A DNA stretch of 28,587 nucleotides from DAOTXL01 sp034434895 (GTDB lineage Bacteria; Chloroflexota; Anaerolineae; JAAYZQ01), in the NCBI GenBank assembly GCA_034434895.1, contig DAOTYI010000130.1, positions 1 through 28,587 of the forward strand, in the 5' to 3' direction. Within the stretch, counting starts at the first letter, position 1, and each line of letters begins with the position of its first letter. A program made the position numbers and the translations under genes. Below the pieces are notes generated by a model. That model made no database searches, was not told the origin of the DNA, and saw only the letters and a list, made by a program, of their open reading frames with translations. This document shows, one piece after another, positions 1 through 7,758 of this stretch.

Positions 1-55
1 TAAGAGACAGGGGTAAGGTCAAATCTAACATTGTCGAGGTAGTTACGCCTCCGAT

Positions 56-87
56 AAAAAGCGCCAGGCACCTCTTACGTGCCTGGC
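56..87 (-). terminator. Intrinsic terminator of tRNA-Leu
   Basis: A perfect 9-bp stem (GCCAGGCAC at 63-71 pairs with GTGCCTGGC at 79-87) has a 7-nt loop. On the minus strand it is followed by a T5 run (A run at 56-60). It starts seven bases beyond the tRNA-Leu CCA end, so it is well placed to end that transcript. A similar hairpin lies at 25961-25997. Confidence 0.8.
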
Positions 88-93
88 ACCCTC

Positions 94-180
94 TGGTGCC
101 GAAGGTGGGAGTTGAACCCACATGGGCGTACGCCCACTGCGCCCTGAACGCAGCGCGTCTGCCAGTTCCGCCACTTCGGC
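94..180 (-). tRNA. tRNA-Leu, anticodon CAG
   Basis: The reverse complement folds as a class II tRNA. The acceptor stem is GCCGAAG/CTTCGGC, with discriminator A and an encoded CCA at 94-96. The anticodon stem is CTGCG/CGCAG around loop TTCAGGG, giving anticodon CAG, which reads CTG leucine codons. The long variable arm is a TGGGCGTACGCCCA hairpin, and the T arm is GTGGG-TTCAACT-CCCAC. The 87-nt length is normal for tRNA-Leu. The tRNA lies 22 bp beyond the stop of the solute-binding protein gene but has its own promoter and terminator. Confidence 0.97.
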
Positions 181-190
181 ACGCATTGTT

Positions 191-219
191 ATTCTACCAC
201 CACTATGGCGTTTTGTCAA
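191..219 (-). promoter_or_regulatory. Promoter of tRNA-Leu
   Basis: On the minus strand a perfect TTGACA (-35, at 214-219) is separated by 17 bp from TAGAAT (-10, at 191-196). Transcription should start within a few bases of the mature tRNA 5' end at 180. The promoter overlaps the last codons and stop of the upstream coding sequence. Confidence 0.85.
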
Positions 220-1885
220 ACCCGGCTGTCTCTCTGATCACAACTTCGCTGGTCTCGATATACCAATCCCGGATATTCCGAAAGCGGTCGCTGGTACGCA
301 GCAGAGGGGGGAGCTGCACCTGCCGTACCTGGGCATCCACAGCATAGGTGTAGATCGGATAGTACAGCAGCAGGGAGGGGACCTCTTCGGCAAAGATCTG
401 CTGGAACGAATGGTATAGCGCGGTGCGCTGTCTGGGATCGGGGGTGGAGCGGCCTTCCTCCATCACCAGGTCGGCCTGTTCGTTGGCCCACCCGGAAAAG
501 TTTTGACCTGATTCGCCCGCCTGGGTGGAGTGCCACAGGGGATAGGGATCGGGGTCGGCCGCCAGGCCGATCTCGATCAGCACGGCGTCAAAATCGCGTC
601 GCCGGATCAGGTCGGGCAGCCGGCTGCTGCCGACCGGACGCACCTGGGCCTCTACCCCCACTGCCAGCCACTGCCGGGCGATCTCTTCGGCCATCTGGAC
701 CATGAGCGGATCGTCGCCGGTCAGCAGGCTGAAACGCAGCGACACCCCCTCCCGGTCGCGGATGCGGTCGGCATCGGAGTCCTGCCAGCCGCTGGCATCC
801 AGCAATCCGATCGCCCGTTCTGGATCGTAGAGATAACGCCGCACCGAAGGGTCATAAGCCCAGGTGATCGGCAGGATGGGGCTATCGGCGACCAGCCCCT
901 GCCCGGCGAGCACCCGGTCAATCAACGCCGGGCGGTCGAGGGCGTAAAGCAGGGCCTGGCGGACCTCCTTGACTTTGAAAAAGGGGACTGTTTCACGGGT
1001 CAGGTTCAGGTAGACCAGGCCATAGCCCGCCGACTGAGCCGAGTAGAGTTGCAGATCGGGGAAGCGGGTCAGGTCCACGAGAGGCTGAGAACGGTCGGGG
1101 TGGAAGCCCTGGATCTCCCCCCGTTCGTAGGCCAGCAGCAGGTCCTCTTTGTTGTCAAAAAACCGGAACTCCAACCGTTCCAGGTAGGGCCTGGGTCCCC
1201 AGTAGTTGGGATTGGCGACCAGCACCACCCGGTCGGGCAAAACGGTTTCAACCCTGAACATCCCGGTCCCCACCGGCTGCTGCTTCGAAAAGTCGTGTCT
1301 CGGCAGGTCGGCGGCAGGCACATTGCTGAGCAGGTGAGCAGGCAGCAGGCCGATGGTGGTGTATTGGAGGAAGGAGGGAAAAGGCTCCGCCAGAGTAAAG
1401 CGGACGGTATAATCGTCCACCCGTTCCGCCGTCACGGTGCGCCACAGCTCATGCAGGCCCGCATCCCCCTGGTAGTTGGGGTCTTGCATGGCCTGGACCG
1501 TGAACAGGACATCGTAGGCGGTAAACGGAACACCATCCTGCCAGGTCACTCCCGGCCGCAAGGAAAACAGATAGACCTTGCCGTCCTCCGAAACATCCCA
1601 GTCCACGGCCAGCGAGGTCGTGACCTGCCCCGTTTCGTCCAACGTGGTCAGGCCGTCAAAGACCAGGGCGCACAGGTCCTGATCCACCGGGTTGGCCCGG
1701 ACCAGGCTGGGGGCCAGGATCGGGTTGATCGCCTTTGAATAGCCGAGGATCCCTTCAATGTAGGTGCCGCCGGGAGCCGGGATCTCCTCGATGATGACCT
1801 CGGGGACCAGTTGCGTGAGGATGATAAAGACCAGGACGATGCCCAGCAAGGCCAGGATGGTCTGCCACACGACGTGACGGGCCAC
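203..1885 (-). CDS. ABC-type oligopeptide/nickel solute-binding protein, family 5
   Basis: The 560-residue protein reads as a family 5 extracellular solute-binding protein (DppA/OppA/NikA type). Members capture peptides, nickel or similar ligands outside the membrane. An N-terminal hydrophobic segment (about residues 8-26) has no lipobox cysteine, so it is a signal peptide or an uncleaved anchor. The SBP_bac_5 domain follows, with family-like stretches such as ITTSLAVDWDVSEDGKVYLF-type strands and WQDGVPFTAYDVLFTVQAMQ. The start is GTG, with GAGGGA just upstream. It lies 46 bp after secG on the same strand and is probably cotranscribed with it. No permease or ATPase genes adjoin it, so the substrate and partner components are unknown. 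The family is confident and the ligand is not. Confidence 0.88.
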   Translation of the reverse strand: MARHVVWQTILALLGIVLVFIILTQLVPEVIIEEIPAPGGTYIEGILGYSKAINPILAPSLVRANPVDQDLCALVFDGLTTLDETGQVTTSLAVDWDVSEDGKVYLFSLRPGVTWQDGVPFTAYDVLFTVQAMQDPNYQGDAGLHELWRTVTAERVDDYTVRFTLAEPFPSFLQYTTIGLLPAHLLSNVPAADLPRHDFSKQQPVGTGMFRVETVLPDRVVLVANPNYWGPRPYLERLEFRFFDNKEDLLLAYERGEIQGFHPDRSQPLVDLTRFPDLQLYSAQSAGYGLVYLNLTRETVPFFKVKEVRQALLYALDRPALIDRVLAGQGLVADSPILPITWAYDPSVRRYLYDPERAIGLLDASGWQDSDADRIRDREGVSLRFSLLTGDDPLMVQMAEEIARQWLAVGVEAQVRPVGSSRLPDLIRRRDFDAVLIEIGLAADPDPYPLWHSTQAGESGQNFSGWANEQADLVMEEGRSTPDPRQRTALYHSFQQIFAEEVPSLLLYYPIYTYAVDAQVRQVQLPPLLRTSDRFRNIRDWYIETSEVVIRETAGFDKTP

Positions 1886-1931
1886 AGCTCCCTCTTCGGG
1901 GTGTGAGGTGGGCGCCTGTCACCCGGTTCCG

Positions 1932-2168
1932 TCAGGCGACGAGGACGCTGACGACCGAGATGAGGAAAAAGACCACGGCCAGGCCGATGGTCACGTTGAA
2001 CAGCACCTTTTCTACACCGCGACGGGTGCGATACACCCCTGCTCCTTCGCCCCCAAAGATGCCCCCCAATCCCCCTTCACCTTTGGCCTGCACCAGGATC
2101 ACGGCGATCAGTGCCAGCGAGATAATGATCTGAACGATCTGGATATACGGCAAGAACCCTTCCACCAT
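1932..2168 (-). CDS. secG: Preprotein translocase subunit SecG
   Basis: A 78-residue protein with two membrane helices (about residues 6-26 and 54-77). Between them is the typical SecG loop, rich in glycine (KGEGGLGGIFGGEGAG). SecG is the small accessory subunit of the SecYEG channel and aids protein export across the cytoplasmic membrane. I chose the ATG at 2168. A TTG three codons earlier (2177) and a GTG one codon later (2165) are alternatives, and GGAGGG spacing favours the GTG slightly. A good promoter lies at 2224-2252. The solute-binding protein gene follows in the same direction. Confidence 0.93.
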   Translation of the reverse strand: MVEGFLPYIQIVQIIISLALIAVILVQAKGEGGLGGIFGGEGAGVYRTRRGVEKVLFNVTIGLAVVFFLISVVSVLVA

Positions 2169-2223
2169 TCCCTCCAAACCGGGGTGTTGATCTCATCGCT
2201 TCCTGTCGAGCGATAGCCTGAAA

Positions 2224-2252
2224 ATTATACCACGGTCTGCCCCTCGTGGCAA
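2224..2252 (-). promoter_or_regulatory. Promoter of secG operon
   Basis: On the minus strand TTGCCA (-35, 2247-2252) is followed after 17 bp by a consensus TATAAT (-10, 2224-2229). The predicted start near 2217 leaves a leader of about 50 nt before secG. Confidence 0.85.
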
Positions 2253-2325
2253 ATGGGCCGCCAGGCTTGATAGTTCAAAATGAACCACCCCTGGTCAGTG
2301 ACCCCAAAAGGCCGGTGCAGGAATT

Positions 2326-2354
2326 TTGCGCCGGGAGCCATTTTGTGCTATACT
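2326..2354 (+). promoter_or_regulatory. Candidate promoter of liv operon
   Basis: TTGCGC (2326-2331), a 17-bp spacer and TATACT (2349-2354) make a plausible sigma-70 promoter facing the liv operon. The -35 is poor and the -10 is good. It would start RNA near 2361, leaving a leader of about 280 nt. This divergent region (2169-2641) otherwise holds the secG promoter and the structured liv leader. Confidence 0.6.
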
Positions 2355-2360
2355 AGGGAT

Positions 2361-2641
2361 ACAGGACGTTTCCGTCCGGTCTTGCGGGATGAAGCGTCGG
2401 TCAATTGTTCTCATTCCTGCCAGGCCGGCGTTCCGGCGCCCTCCGGGCGGTCGGCTGTTATCAACAGCCTGGGGGCTGCCGTCGGGCGACGGTCTGGGTT
2501 GCAGAGGGGAAAGGAGGTGAGGCCAGGTAGAAATGGATCGCTTTTGAGCCCGCACGGCTCCACAACCCGGCCAGGCCGGGTACAAGAGACACGGGCGGTC
2601 AGATGGCCCATCTATTCCAGGCAAGGAAGGAGAGAGAAACC
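2361..2641 (+). promoter_or_regulatory. Long structured 5' leader of liv operon, with possible leader-peptide ORF
   Basis: Several GC-rich hairpins are visible: GGACG/CGTCC near 2363, CCGTCGGGCGACGG at 2479-2492, GAGCC/GGCTC at 2546-2560 and ACCCGGCC/GGCCGGGT at 2565-2581. An ORF starts with ATG at 2389 and ends with TGA at 2518-2520. It would encode 43 residues including the run SIVLIP, that is four consecutive Ile/Val/Leu/Ile codons. Its stop overlaps AAAGGAGGTGA (2510-2520), a perfect Shine-Dalgarno sequence with no convincing start at normal distance. No U-run terminator and no known riboswitch consensus was recognised. A regulatory role is inference. Confidence 0.35.
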
Positions 2642-3814
2642 ATGAGGCGCAGCGATCTGTTCAGGTTCATTGCCCTGCTGGTGATCGGGGCGTTCCTCGT
2701 CGGGGCCTGCGGCCCGGCCGCAGCCAAAACCATCAAGATCGGCGTCAATGCCCCTCTCACCGGCGATATCCCCAAGGTGGGTGAGGGCACCAAGTATGCG
2801 GCTGAGATGTGGCTGGAGGATATCGGCGGTGAGCTGGAGGTGGGTGGCAAAAAGTACAAGGTCGAACTGGTCATCGAGGACAACGAGTCCAAGGCCGAAT
2901 CGGCTGTGGCCGCTGCCACCAAACTGATCACCCAGGATGAAGTGTTGATCATGATCGGCCCCCAGGCTTCCAAGCAGGCGGTGCCGGCCGGCGGCAAAGC
3001 CAACGAGCTGGAGACCCCCATGATCAGCCCCTGGTCCACCAACCCCAACACCACCCTGAACCGCCCCTGGATCTTCCGCGCCTGCTTCCTGGATCCATTC
3101 CAGGGGCCGGTGGTGGCCAACTTTGTCACTCAGGAGTTTGGCTTCACCAAGGCCGGTGTGCTGTACGACATCGGCAGTGACTATCCCAAGGGCCTGGCCG
3201 AGTTCTTTAAGCAGGCGTGGGAAAAGTTGCATGGAGCCGGCTCGGTGGTGGCCTACGAGAGCTTTAGCACCGGTGATGTGGATTTCAGCGCCCAGTTGAC
3301 CAAGATCAAGAACTCGGGCGCCGAGTTCCTCTTTACGCCGCAGTATTACAACGAGGTGGCGCTGATCGTCAAGCAGGCCCATCAACTGGGGTGGGACAAG
3401 CCGATCGTCGGCAGCGATAGCTGGGGTTCGGCAGAGCTGATGAACCTGTGCGGCGATGACTGCAAGGGCCTGTTCTTCAGCACCCACTATGCCGCTGCCG
3501 GGGCCACGGGGGCGACCAAGGAGTTCATTGACCGTTACAAGGCCAAATATGGCTATGTGCCCGACGATGTGGGCGCTCTGACCTGGGACACGATGCGCAT
3601 CGCCCAGAAGGCCATCCAGGACTGCGGCAAGATCACCGGCGATATCAAGGCCGACCGCAAGTGCGTGCGCGACGCGCTGGCCAGGATCAAGGACTTTGAC
3701 GGGATCACCGGCAAGATGACCTTCACCGAGGAGGGGGATCCGATCAAGTGTGCCGTCATTGTCAAGATCAGCGACTCGGGCGAGTTCGAGTTCTATAAGC
3801 AGGCCTGTCCATAG
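2642..3814 (+). CDS. livK: Branched-chain amino acid ABC transporter substrate-binding lipoprotein
   Basis: A 390-residue type I periplasmic-binding-fold protein (Peripla_BP_6, LivJ/LivK-like). The N-terminus carries a lipoprotein signal: a basic MRR, a hydrophobic stretch and the lipobox LVGAC, with Cys at about residue 23. The mature protein would be tethered outside the membrane and deliver an amino acid to the permeases encoded next. Family-like segments include KIGVNAPLTG, VIEDNESKAESAVAAATKLI and MIGPQASKQAVPAG. The ATG at 2642 has AAGGAG nine bases upstream. It opens a five-gene transporter operon. The actual ligand (Leu/Ile/Val, another amino acid, urea or an amide) cannot be read from sequence. 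Confidence 0.93.
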   Translation: MRRSDLFRFIALLVIGAFLVGACGPAAAKTIKIGVNAPLTGDIPKVGEGTKYAAEMWLEDIGGELEVGGKKYKVELVIEDNESKAESAVAAATKLITQDEVLIMIGPQASKQAVPAGGKANELETPMISPWSTNPNTTLNRPWIFRACFLDPFQGPVVANFVTQEFGFTKAGVLYDIGSDYPKGLAEFFKQAWEKLHGAGSVVAYESFSTGDVDFSAQLTKIKNSGAEFLFTPQYYNEVALIVKQAHQLGWDKPIVGSDSWGSAELMNLCGDDCKGLFFSTHYAAAGATGATKEFIDRYKAKYGYVPDDVGALTWDTMRIAQKAIQDCGKITGDIKADRKCVRDALARIKDFDGITGKMTFTEEGDPIKCAVIVKISDSGEFEFYKQACP

Positions 3815-3844
3815 CAGGACGAGGCTCTGCCAGACCCATGGCCA

Positions 3845-3881
3845 GGGGGCGGGTCGGGGTTCCAGGCCCTGACCCGCCCCC
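3845..3881 (+). other. Intercistronic hairpin between livK and livH
   Basis: An 11-bp perfect inverted repeat (GGGGGCGGGTC at 3845-3855, GACCCGCCCCC at 3871-3881) has further pairing possible inside its loop. No U run follows, so it is not a simple terminator. By analogy with binding-protein genes in other transport operons, it may protect livK mRNA from 3' decay or partly end transcription, giving more binding protein than permease. That role is inference. Confidence 0.6.
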
Positions 3882-3904
3882 GTAGGATAGGAGGAGCAAA
3901 GACA

Positions 3905-4849
3905 ATGGCCTTCTTCCTGCAGCAGGTGGTCAATGCCCTGCAATTGGGCAGCGTCTATGCGTTGATCGCGGTGGGCTATTCGATGGTCTATGGGGTGTTG
4001 ATGCTTTTTAACTTTGCCCACGGCGATGTTTTTATGGTAGGCGCTTATCTCTCTTTCTTCATCTCCACCGGCCTGTTGGCCTTGGGGACGATGGGCGTGA
4101 TCGCCTTACCTTCGGGCGTCATGTTGGGCCTGGTTCTGGTGTTGACCCTTCTCATCGCCATGTTTTTTAACTCCTTTGTGGGGATGGCTGTGGAGCGGAT
4201 CGGCTACCGTCCGCTGCGGGAGGCGCCCCGCGCCTCGGCGGCCATCACCGGCCTGATGATCGGCATCATCCTGGAGACGGGCAATCTGATCCTGCTGGGG
4301 GCTCAGCGGCGCAAGTTCTCCGATGACCTGATCTCGATCGGGGCCCAACCCTTTCAGCTTGCCGGGGCGAGCATTACCCCCAAGACGATCGGGATCGTGC
4401 TTGTGTCCATCTTGCTCATGCTCATCCTGCACCTTTTTGTGCGCCGCAGCCGGTGGGGGATGGCCATGCGGGCTATGGCCTACGATTATGTGGTCGTGCC
4501 GTTGATGGGGGTCCCGATCAATACCATCGCCCTGCTGACCTTTGGCCTCGGTTCGGCCCTGGCCGCCGCCGGCGGCATCTCCTACGGCCTGGCCTATATC
4601 GTCCTCGACCCCTATATGGGGGTGCGCTTTGGTTGGAAGTCGTTTGTGGCCGCCATCCTGGGAGGCCGGGGCTCGGTGTTGGGGGTGGGACTGGCCGGCT
4701 TTCTGCTTGGTTTTATCGAGATCTTTGTCGCGGCGTTCCTCCCCTCGACGCTGCGCGACCTGATCGCGTTTTCGATCGTGCTGTTGATCCTCACCTTTCG
4801 GCCTCACGGGTTTTTTGGCGAGCCTTACAGCGCCCAACTGCGGCTATAG
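3905..4849 (+). CDS. livH: Branched-chain amino acid ABC transporter permease LivH
   Basis: A 314-residue polytopic membrane protein of the BPD_transp_2 family, close to the usual length for LivH (about 290-310). Recognisable features are the opening LQLGSVYALIAVGYSMVYGV, the FAHGDVFMVGAY motif after helix 1, and the late GGRGSVLGVGLAGFLLG segment. It forms one half of the membrane channel with LivM. The ATG follows a strong AGGAGG site. It lies 90 bp after the binding-protein gene, across an intercistronic hairpin, and 45 bp before livM. Confidence 0.94.
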   Translation: MAFFLQQVVNALQLGSVYALIAVGYSMVYGVLMLFNFAHGDVFMVGAYLSFFISTGLLALGTMGVIALPSGVMLGLVLVLTLLIAMFFNSFVGMAVERIGYRPLREAPRASAAITGLMIGIILETGNLILLGAQRRKFSDDLISIGAQPFQLAGASITPKTIGIVLVSILLMLILHLFVRRSRWGMAMRAMAYDYVVVPLMGVPINTIALLTFGLGSALAAAGGISYGLAYIVLDPYMGVRFGWKSFVAAILGGRGSVLGVGLAGFLLGFIEIFVAAFLPSTLRDLIAFSIVLLILTFRPHGFFGEPYSAQLRL

Positions 4850-4894
4850 CCAGCCGGGTGACACAGGCCGATTTCATCACAACAAGGGGGTCAC

Positions 4895-6175
4895 GTGGGA
4901 GTGAGAAATACACTGAAGCTGTGGTGGAGCAGGCTGCGGGGTGCGCTGGCTCAGGCTCCTCTTCTGGGCTGGCTCCTCGGTGCCCTGCTGGCGGTGGTGG
5001 TGGAGCTGTTGGTCGGCGCTCCGCTGGCTCAGGGGTTGGGCATGTCCAAGATCCCGGCCCTGTTTGGCCTCACCCTGATGTTGGAGAATCCGGCCCTCAT
5101 CCCCAGCGCCATCGCCTATGTGTTGCTCATCTATCTCTTGCCCGTCTGCCTGGTGGCCTGGTTGACCGCCCCCCTGGCCAACCGGGTGGCCGCCAGGCTG
5201 CTCAGGTTTCCGTTAGGGGTCTCGGTGGTCATCCACCTGGCCCTGCTCTACGCCATCCTGCACCTCTGGTCAGGGGTCAGCCTCTACCGCTACGACGTGC
5301 TGCGCTACACCCTGATCGCCATCATGGTGACCCTGAGCCTGAATGTCGTCAACGGCTACATGGGCGAGTTTTCCTGTTCTCATCCAGGCTTTATGGCCCT
5401 GGGGGCCTATACCGCCTCGGTCTTTACGGTGGTTTTGTTTGTCCAGGACAACCGGTTCGGCCCCCCCTTGCTGCCTCCCGCTCTGGGGCCGTTCGCCTTT
5501 CCCATCGCGCTGATCCTGGGCGGGCTTGTGGCAGCCCTGAGCGCCCTGCTGGTCGCCATCCCCTCCTTCCGCACGCGGGGCGACTATCTGGCCGTCATCT
5601 CCCTGGCCTTTATGTTCATCATCAAGAGCCTGTTTGAGAACCTGGAAGTGGTCGGTGGAGCGCGGGGCCTGGGCAATCAACCCGACTGGGCCACTCTGCC
5701 CGTCGTGTTTCTGTGCACCGTGGCCTGTATCTGGATCATCAACAACTTTGTGCGCTCCACGTTGGGCAAGGCGATGAACGCGGTGCGCGATGGCGAACTG
5801 GCTGCCGATGCCATGACCGTCAATACCCGGCAGACCAAAATGGTCGCCTTTCTGTTCGCTGCCTTTTGGGCCGGGGTGGGGGGCGGATTGCTGGCCCATG
5901 TCACCCGTTACGTCAACCCCGGCACCTTCGACCTCAAGAAGCTGGCCGAAGTGCTGGCCATGGTCTATTTTGGGGGACTGAACTCGGTGGTCGGCTCGGT
6001 CGTCGGTGCGACGACATATAACCTGCTCAGCGAGTCGCTCCGGCCTCTCCAGGATTTCAAGTGGATCATTATCCCGGTGTTGCTGATTCTGGTGATGGTC
6101 TTCCGCCCCACCGGCCTGATCGCTTTCAAAGATTTTGACATCAAAACGCTCCTGGAGCCGAAGGAGAAGCGGTAG
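4895..6175 (+). CDS. livM: Branched-chain amino acid ABC transporter permease LivM
   Basis: A 426-residue membrane protein. The C-terminal two thirds match the LivM permease core: LSLNVVNGYMGEFS, GFMALGAYTASV, GDYLAVISLAFMFI and the late GLNSVVGSVVGA. The first 140 residues or so add hydrophobic helices ahead of the core, as in long LivM forms. Start GTG at 4895 sits just after AAGGGGG. A second GTG at 4901 is an alternative. It pairs with LivH in the channel. The stop lies 13 bp before livG. Confidence 0.93.
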   Translation: MGVRNTLKLWWSRLRGALAQAPLLGWLLGALLAVVVELLVGAPLAQGLGMSKIPALFGLTLMLENPALIPSAIAYVLLIYLLPVCLVAWLTAPLANRVAARLLRFPLGVSVVIHLALLYAILHLWSGVSLYRYDVLRYTLIAIMVTLSLNVVNGYMGEFSCSHPGFMALGAYTASVFTVVLFVQDNRFGPPLLPPALGPFAFPIALILGGLVAALSALLVAIPSFRTRGDYLAVISLAFMFIIKSLFENLEVVGGARGLGNQPDWATLPVVFLCTVACIWIINNFVRSTLGKAMNAVRDGELAADAMTVNTRQTKMVAFLFAAFWAGVGGGLLAHVTRYVNPGTFDLKKLAEVLAMVYFGGLNSVVGSVVGATTYNLLSESLRPLQDFKWIIIPVLLILVMVFRPTGLIAFKDFDIKTLLEPKEKR

Positions 6176-6188
6176 GGAGGAGGGCGAT

Positions 6189-6959
6189 ATGTCATTGCTT
6201 CGTGTCGAACAGATGACCCACTGGTTTGGTGGGCTGCGGGCGGTCTACAACTACAATCTGACCATCGAACCGGGCCAGATTCAGGGGCTGATCGGGCCCA
6301 ACGGCGCGGGCAAGACGACCATCTTTAACCTGATCACCGGCCGCTACAAGCCGACGGAGGGCCACATCTTTCTGAACGGCCACGAGATCACCGGCCTGCC
6401 GCCCTACAAGATCGCTTCCCAGGGCATCGGCCGGACCTTTCAGAACCTGCGGCTGTGGCGGCACATGACCGTCCTGGACCATGTGAAGCTGGCCCACTAT
6501 TCCAGGATCAGGTATGGGCTGATCGGTGCTTTCTTTGGCACACCCCAGCGCCATCGGGAGGAGGCCGAAATCGAGAGGAAGGCCTACGAACTCCTGGAGT
6601 TGGTGGGGATCCGCCATCTGGCCGACCAGATCGTGACCAACCTGCCCTATGGAGCCCAACGCCGGGTGGAAATGGCCAGGGCACTGGCTGTCGAACCCAA
6701 GATCCTCTTCCTGGATGAGCCGACCGCCGGCATGAATCCAGAAGAGCTGCTCGATATGATGAACATCATCCGCCAGGTGCATGATGAACTGGGGCTGGCC
6801 ATCTTTCTCATCGAGCACCGCATGAAGGTGGTCATGGACCTGTGCCAGAAGATCCAGACCCTGGTGTTCGGCGAGGTGATTGCCGAGGGCACACCGGAGG
6901 AGATCCGCAACAACCCCAAAGTGATTGATGCCTATCTGGGCGAGGAGGTGGAGGCCTGA
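6189..6959 (+). CDS. livG: Branched-chain amino acid ABC transporter ATP-binding protein LivG
   Basis: A 256-residue ABC ATPase. Visible motifs are Walker A GPNGAGKTT (about residue 37), a Q-loop region at GRTFQNLRLW, a degenerate signature LPYGAQRRVEMARAL, Walker B ILFLDEPTAGMNP and the H-loop in LIEHRMKVVM. The AGMNP-EE sequence after Walker B and the C-terminal A-YLGEE are typical of LivG. The ATG at 6189 follows GGGAGGAGGG and is preferred over an upstream in-frame ATG inside livM. It overlaps livF by one base (TGATG), which suggests translational coupling. Confidence 0.95.
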   Translation: MSLLRVEQMTHWFGGLRAVYNYNLTIEPGQIQGLIGPNGAGKTTIFNLITGRYKPTEGHIFLNGHEITGLPPYKIASQGIGRTFQNLRLWRHMTVLDHVKLAHYSRIRYGLIGAFFGTPQRHREEAEIERKAYELLELVGIRHLADQIVTNLPYGAQRRVEMARALAVEPKILFLDEPTAGMNPEELLDMMNIIRQVHDELGLAIFLIEHRMKVVMDLCQKIQTLVFGEVIAEGTPEEIRNNPKVIDAYLGEEVEA

Positions 6960-7672
6960 TGCTGCTCTCGGTGCAAAACCTGACGGTTTCCTACGGTCAG
7001 ATCAAAGCCCTCCACGGCATCAGTTTCGACGTGGCGGAAGGGGAGATTGTGTGCATCATCGGCGCCAACGGCGCGGGCAAGAGCACCACTCTGCGCGCCA
7101 TCTCGCGGCTGGTTCCGGCCGGACCCGGTTCCCGCCTGATCTACCAGGGCCTGGACCTGCTCAAATATCCGGCCGACAGGGTGGTCAGCGAACTGGGCAT
7201 CTCCCATGTGCCGGAGGGCCGCCGCCTGTTCGCCAACCTGACGGTCATGGAAAATCTCAGGCTGGCCTGCTTTGCCCGCCGGGATGGGCCAGGGATCGAG
7301 CGGGATCTGGACCGAGTGTTTGCCATCTTTCCCCGGCTCAAAGAGCGGATCGGACAGAAGGCCGGCACCCTGAGCGGCGGCGAGCAGCAGATGTTGGCCG
7401 TGGGCCGGGCGCTGATGAGTGCCCGCAAGATGATGCTTCTGGACGAACCCTCTATGGGCCTGGCCCCGCTGCTGATGAAGAGTGTCTTTGACGCCCTGAA
7501 GGAGATCAATCGGGAGGGCACGACCATCCTGCTGGTGGAGCAAAACGCCCGCATGGCGCTCAAATTCGCCCAGCGGGGCTATGTGCTGGAAAGCGGCAAT
7601 CTGGTGCTGGCCGGCAGTTCGGCGGAGCTGCTGGAGAACCCGGAAGTGAAGAAGGCATATCTGGGGGGGTAA
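6959..7672 (+). CDS. livF: Branched-chain amino acid ABC transporter ATP-binding protein LivF
   Basis: A 237-residue ABC ATPase, the usual LivF length. It shows Walker A GANGAGKSTT, the signature LSGGEQQMLAVGRAL, Walker B MMLLDEPSMGLAP and the switch histidine region (LLVEQNARMAL, where Gln replaces the usual His as in LivF). The C-terminus KKAYLGG is family-typical. It is the second ATPase of the transporter and the last gene of the operon. A large hairpin follows 28 bp downstream. Confidence 0.95.
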   Translation: MLLSVQNLTVSYGQIKALHGISFDVAEGEIVCIIGANGAGKSTTLRAISRLVPAGPGSRLIYQGLDLLKYPADRVVSELGISHVPEGRRLFANLTVMENLRLACFARRDGPGIERDLDRVFAIFPRLKERIGQKAGTLSGGEQQMLAVGRALMSARKMMLLDEPSMGLAPLLMKSVFDALKEINREGTTILLVEQNARMALKFAQRGYVLESGNLVLAGSSAELLENPEVKKAYLGG

Positions 7673-7700
7673 AAGATCGCCCCCGGAATAATCGGACCAG

Positions 7701-7746
7701 ACCCTCCCGCAGGCTGATAAACCGATTTCTAAGCCTGCGGGAGGGT
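7701..7746. terminator. Hairpin between convergent livF and dehydrogenase genes
   Basis: A 15-bp perfect inverted repeat (ACCCTCCCGCAGGCT at 7701-7715, AGCCTGCGGGAGGGT at 7732-7746) with a 16-nt loop separates two convergent genes. Its position suggests a bidirectional terminator. Neither side has a clear U run, so it may act as an mRNA-end stabiliser or a rho-assisted stop. Confidence 0.6.
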
Positions 7747-7758
7747 GACGGTTGGCCG

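Noticed and set aside
530..1738. Plus-strand open frame of 402 codons inside the solute-binding protein gene
   Set aside because: It is rich in Gln, His and Gly with no recognisable fold, and it is antisense to a family 5 binding protein.
2350..2420. Possible guanidine/ykkC-type riboswitch suggested by CTAGGG near the liv start
   Set aside because: Only the short CTAGGG matches. The other conserved blocks (GAGAG and ACACGGUGGG type) are missing.
2510..2535. Perfect Shine-Dalgarno AAAGGAGGTGA with downstream ATG-GAT-CGC-TTT-TGA
   Set aside because: The ATG is about 15 bases from the core, too far for normal initiation, and the product would have four residues. It is mentioned only as part of the leader.
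2612..4021. Long minus-strand open frame of 469 codons opposite livK
   Set aside because: It is antisense to a clear lipoprotein gene, and its His/Gly/Leu-rich composition is typical of the complement of a GC-rich gene.
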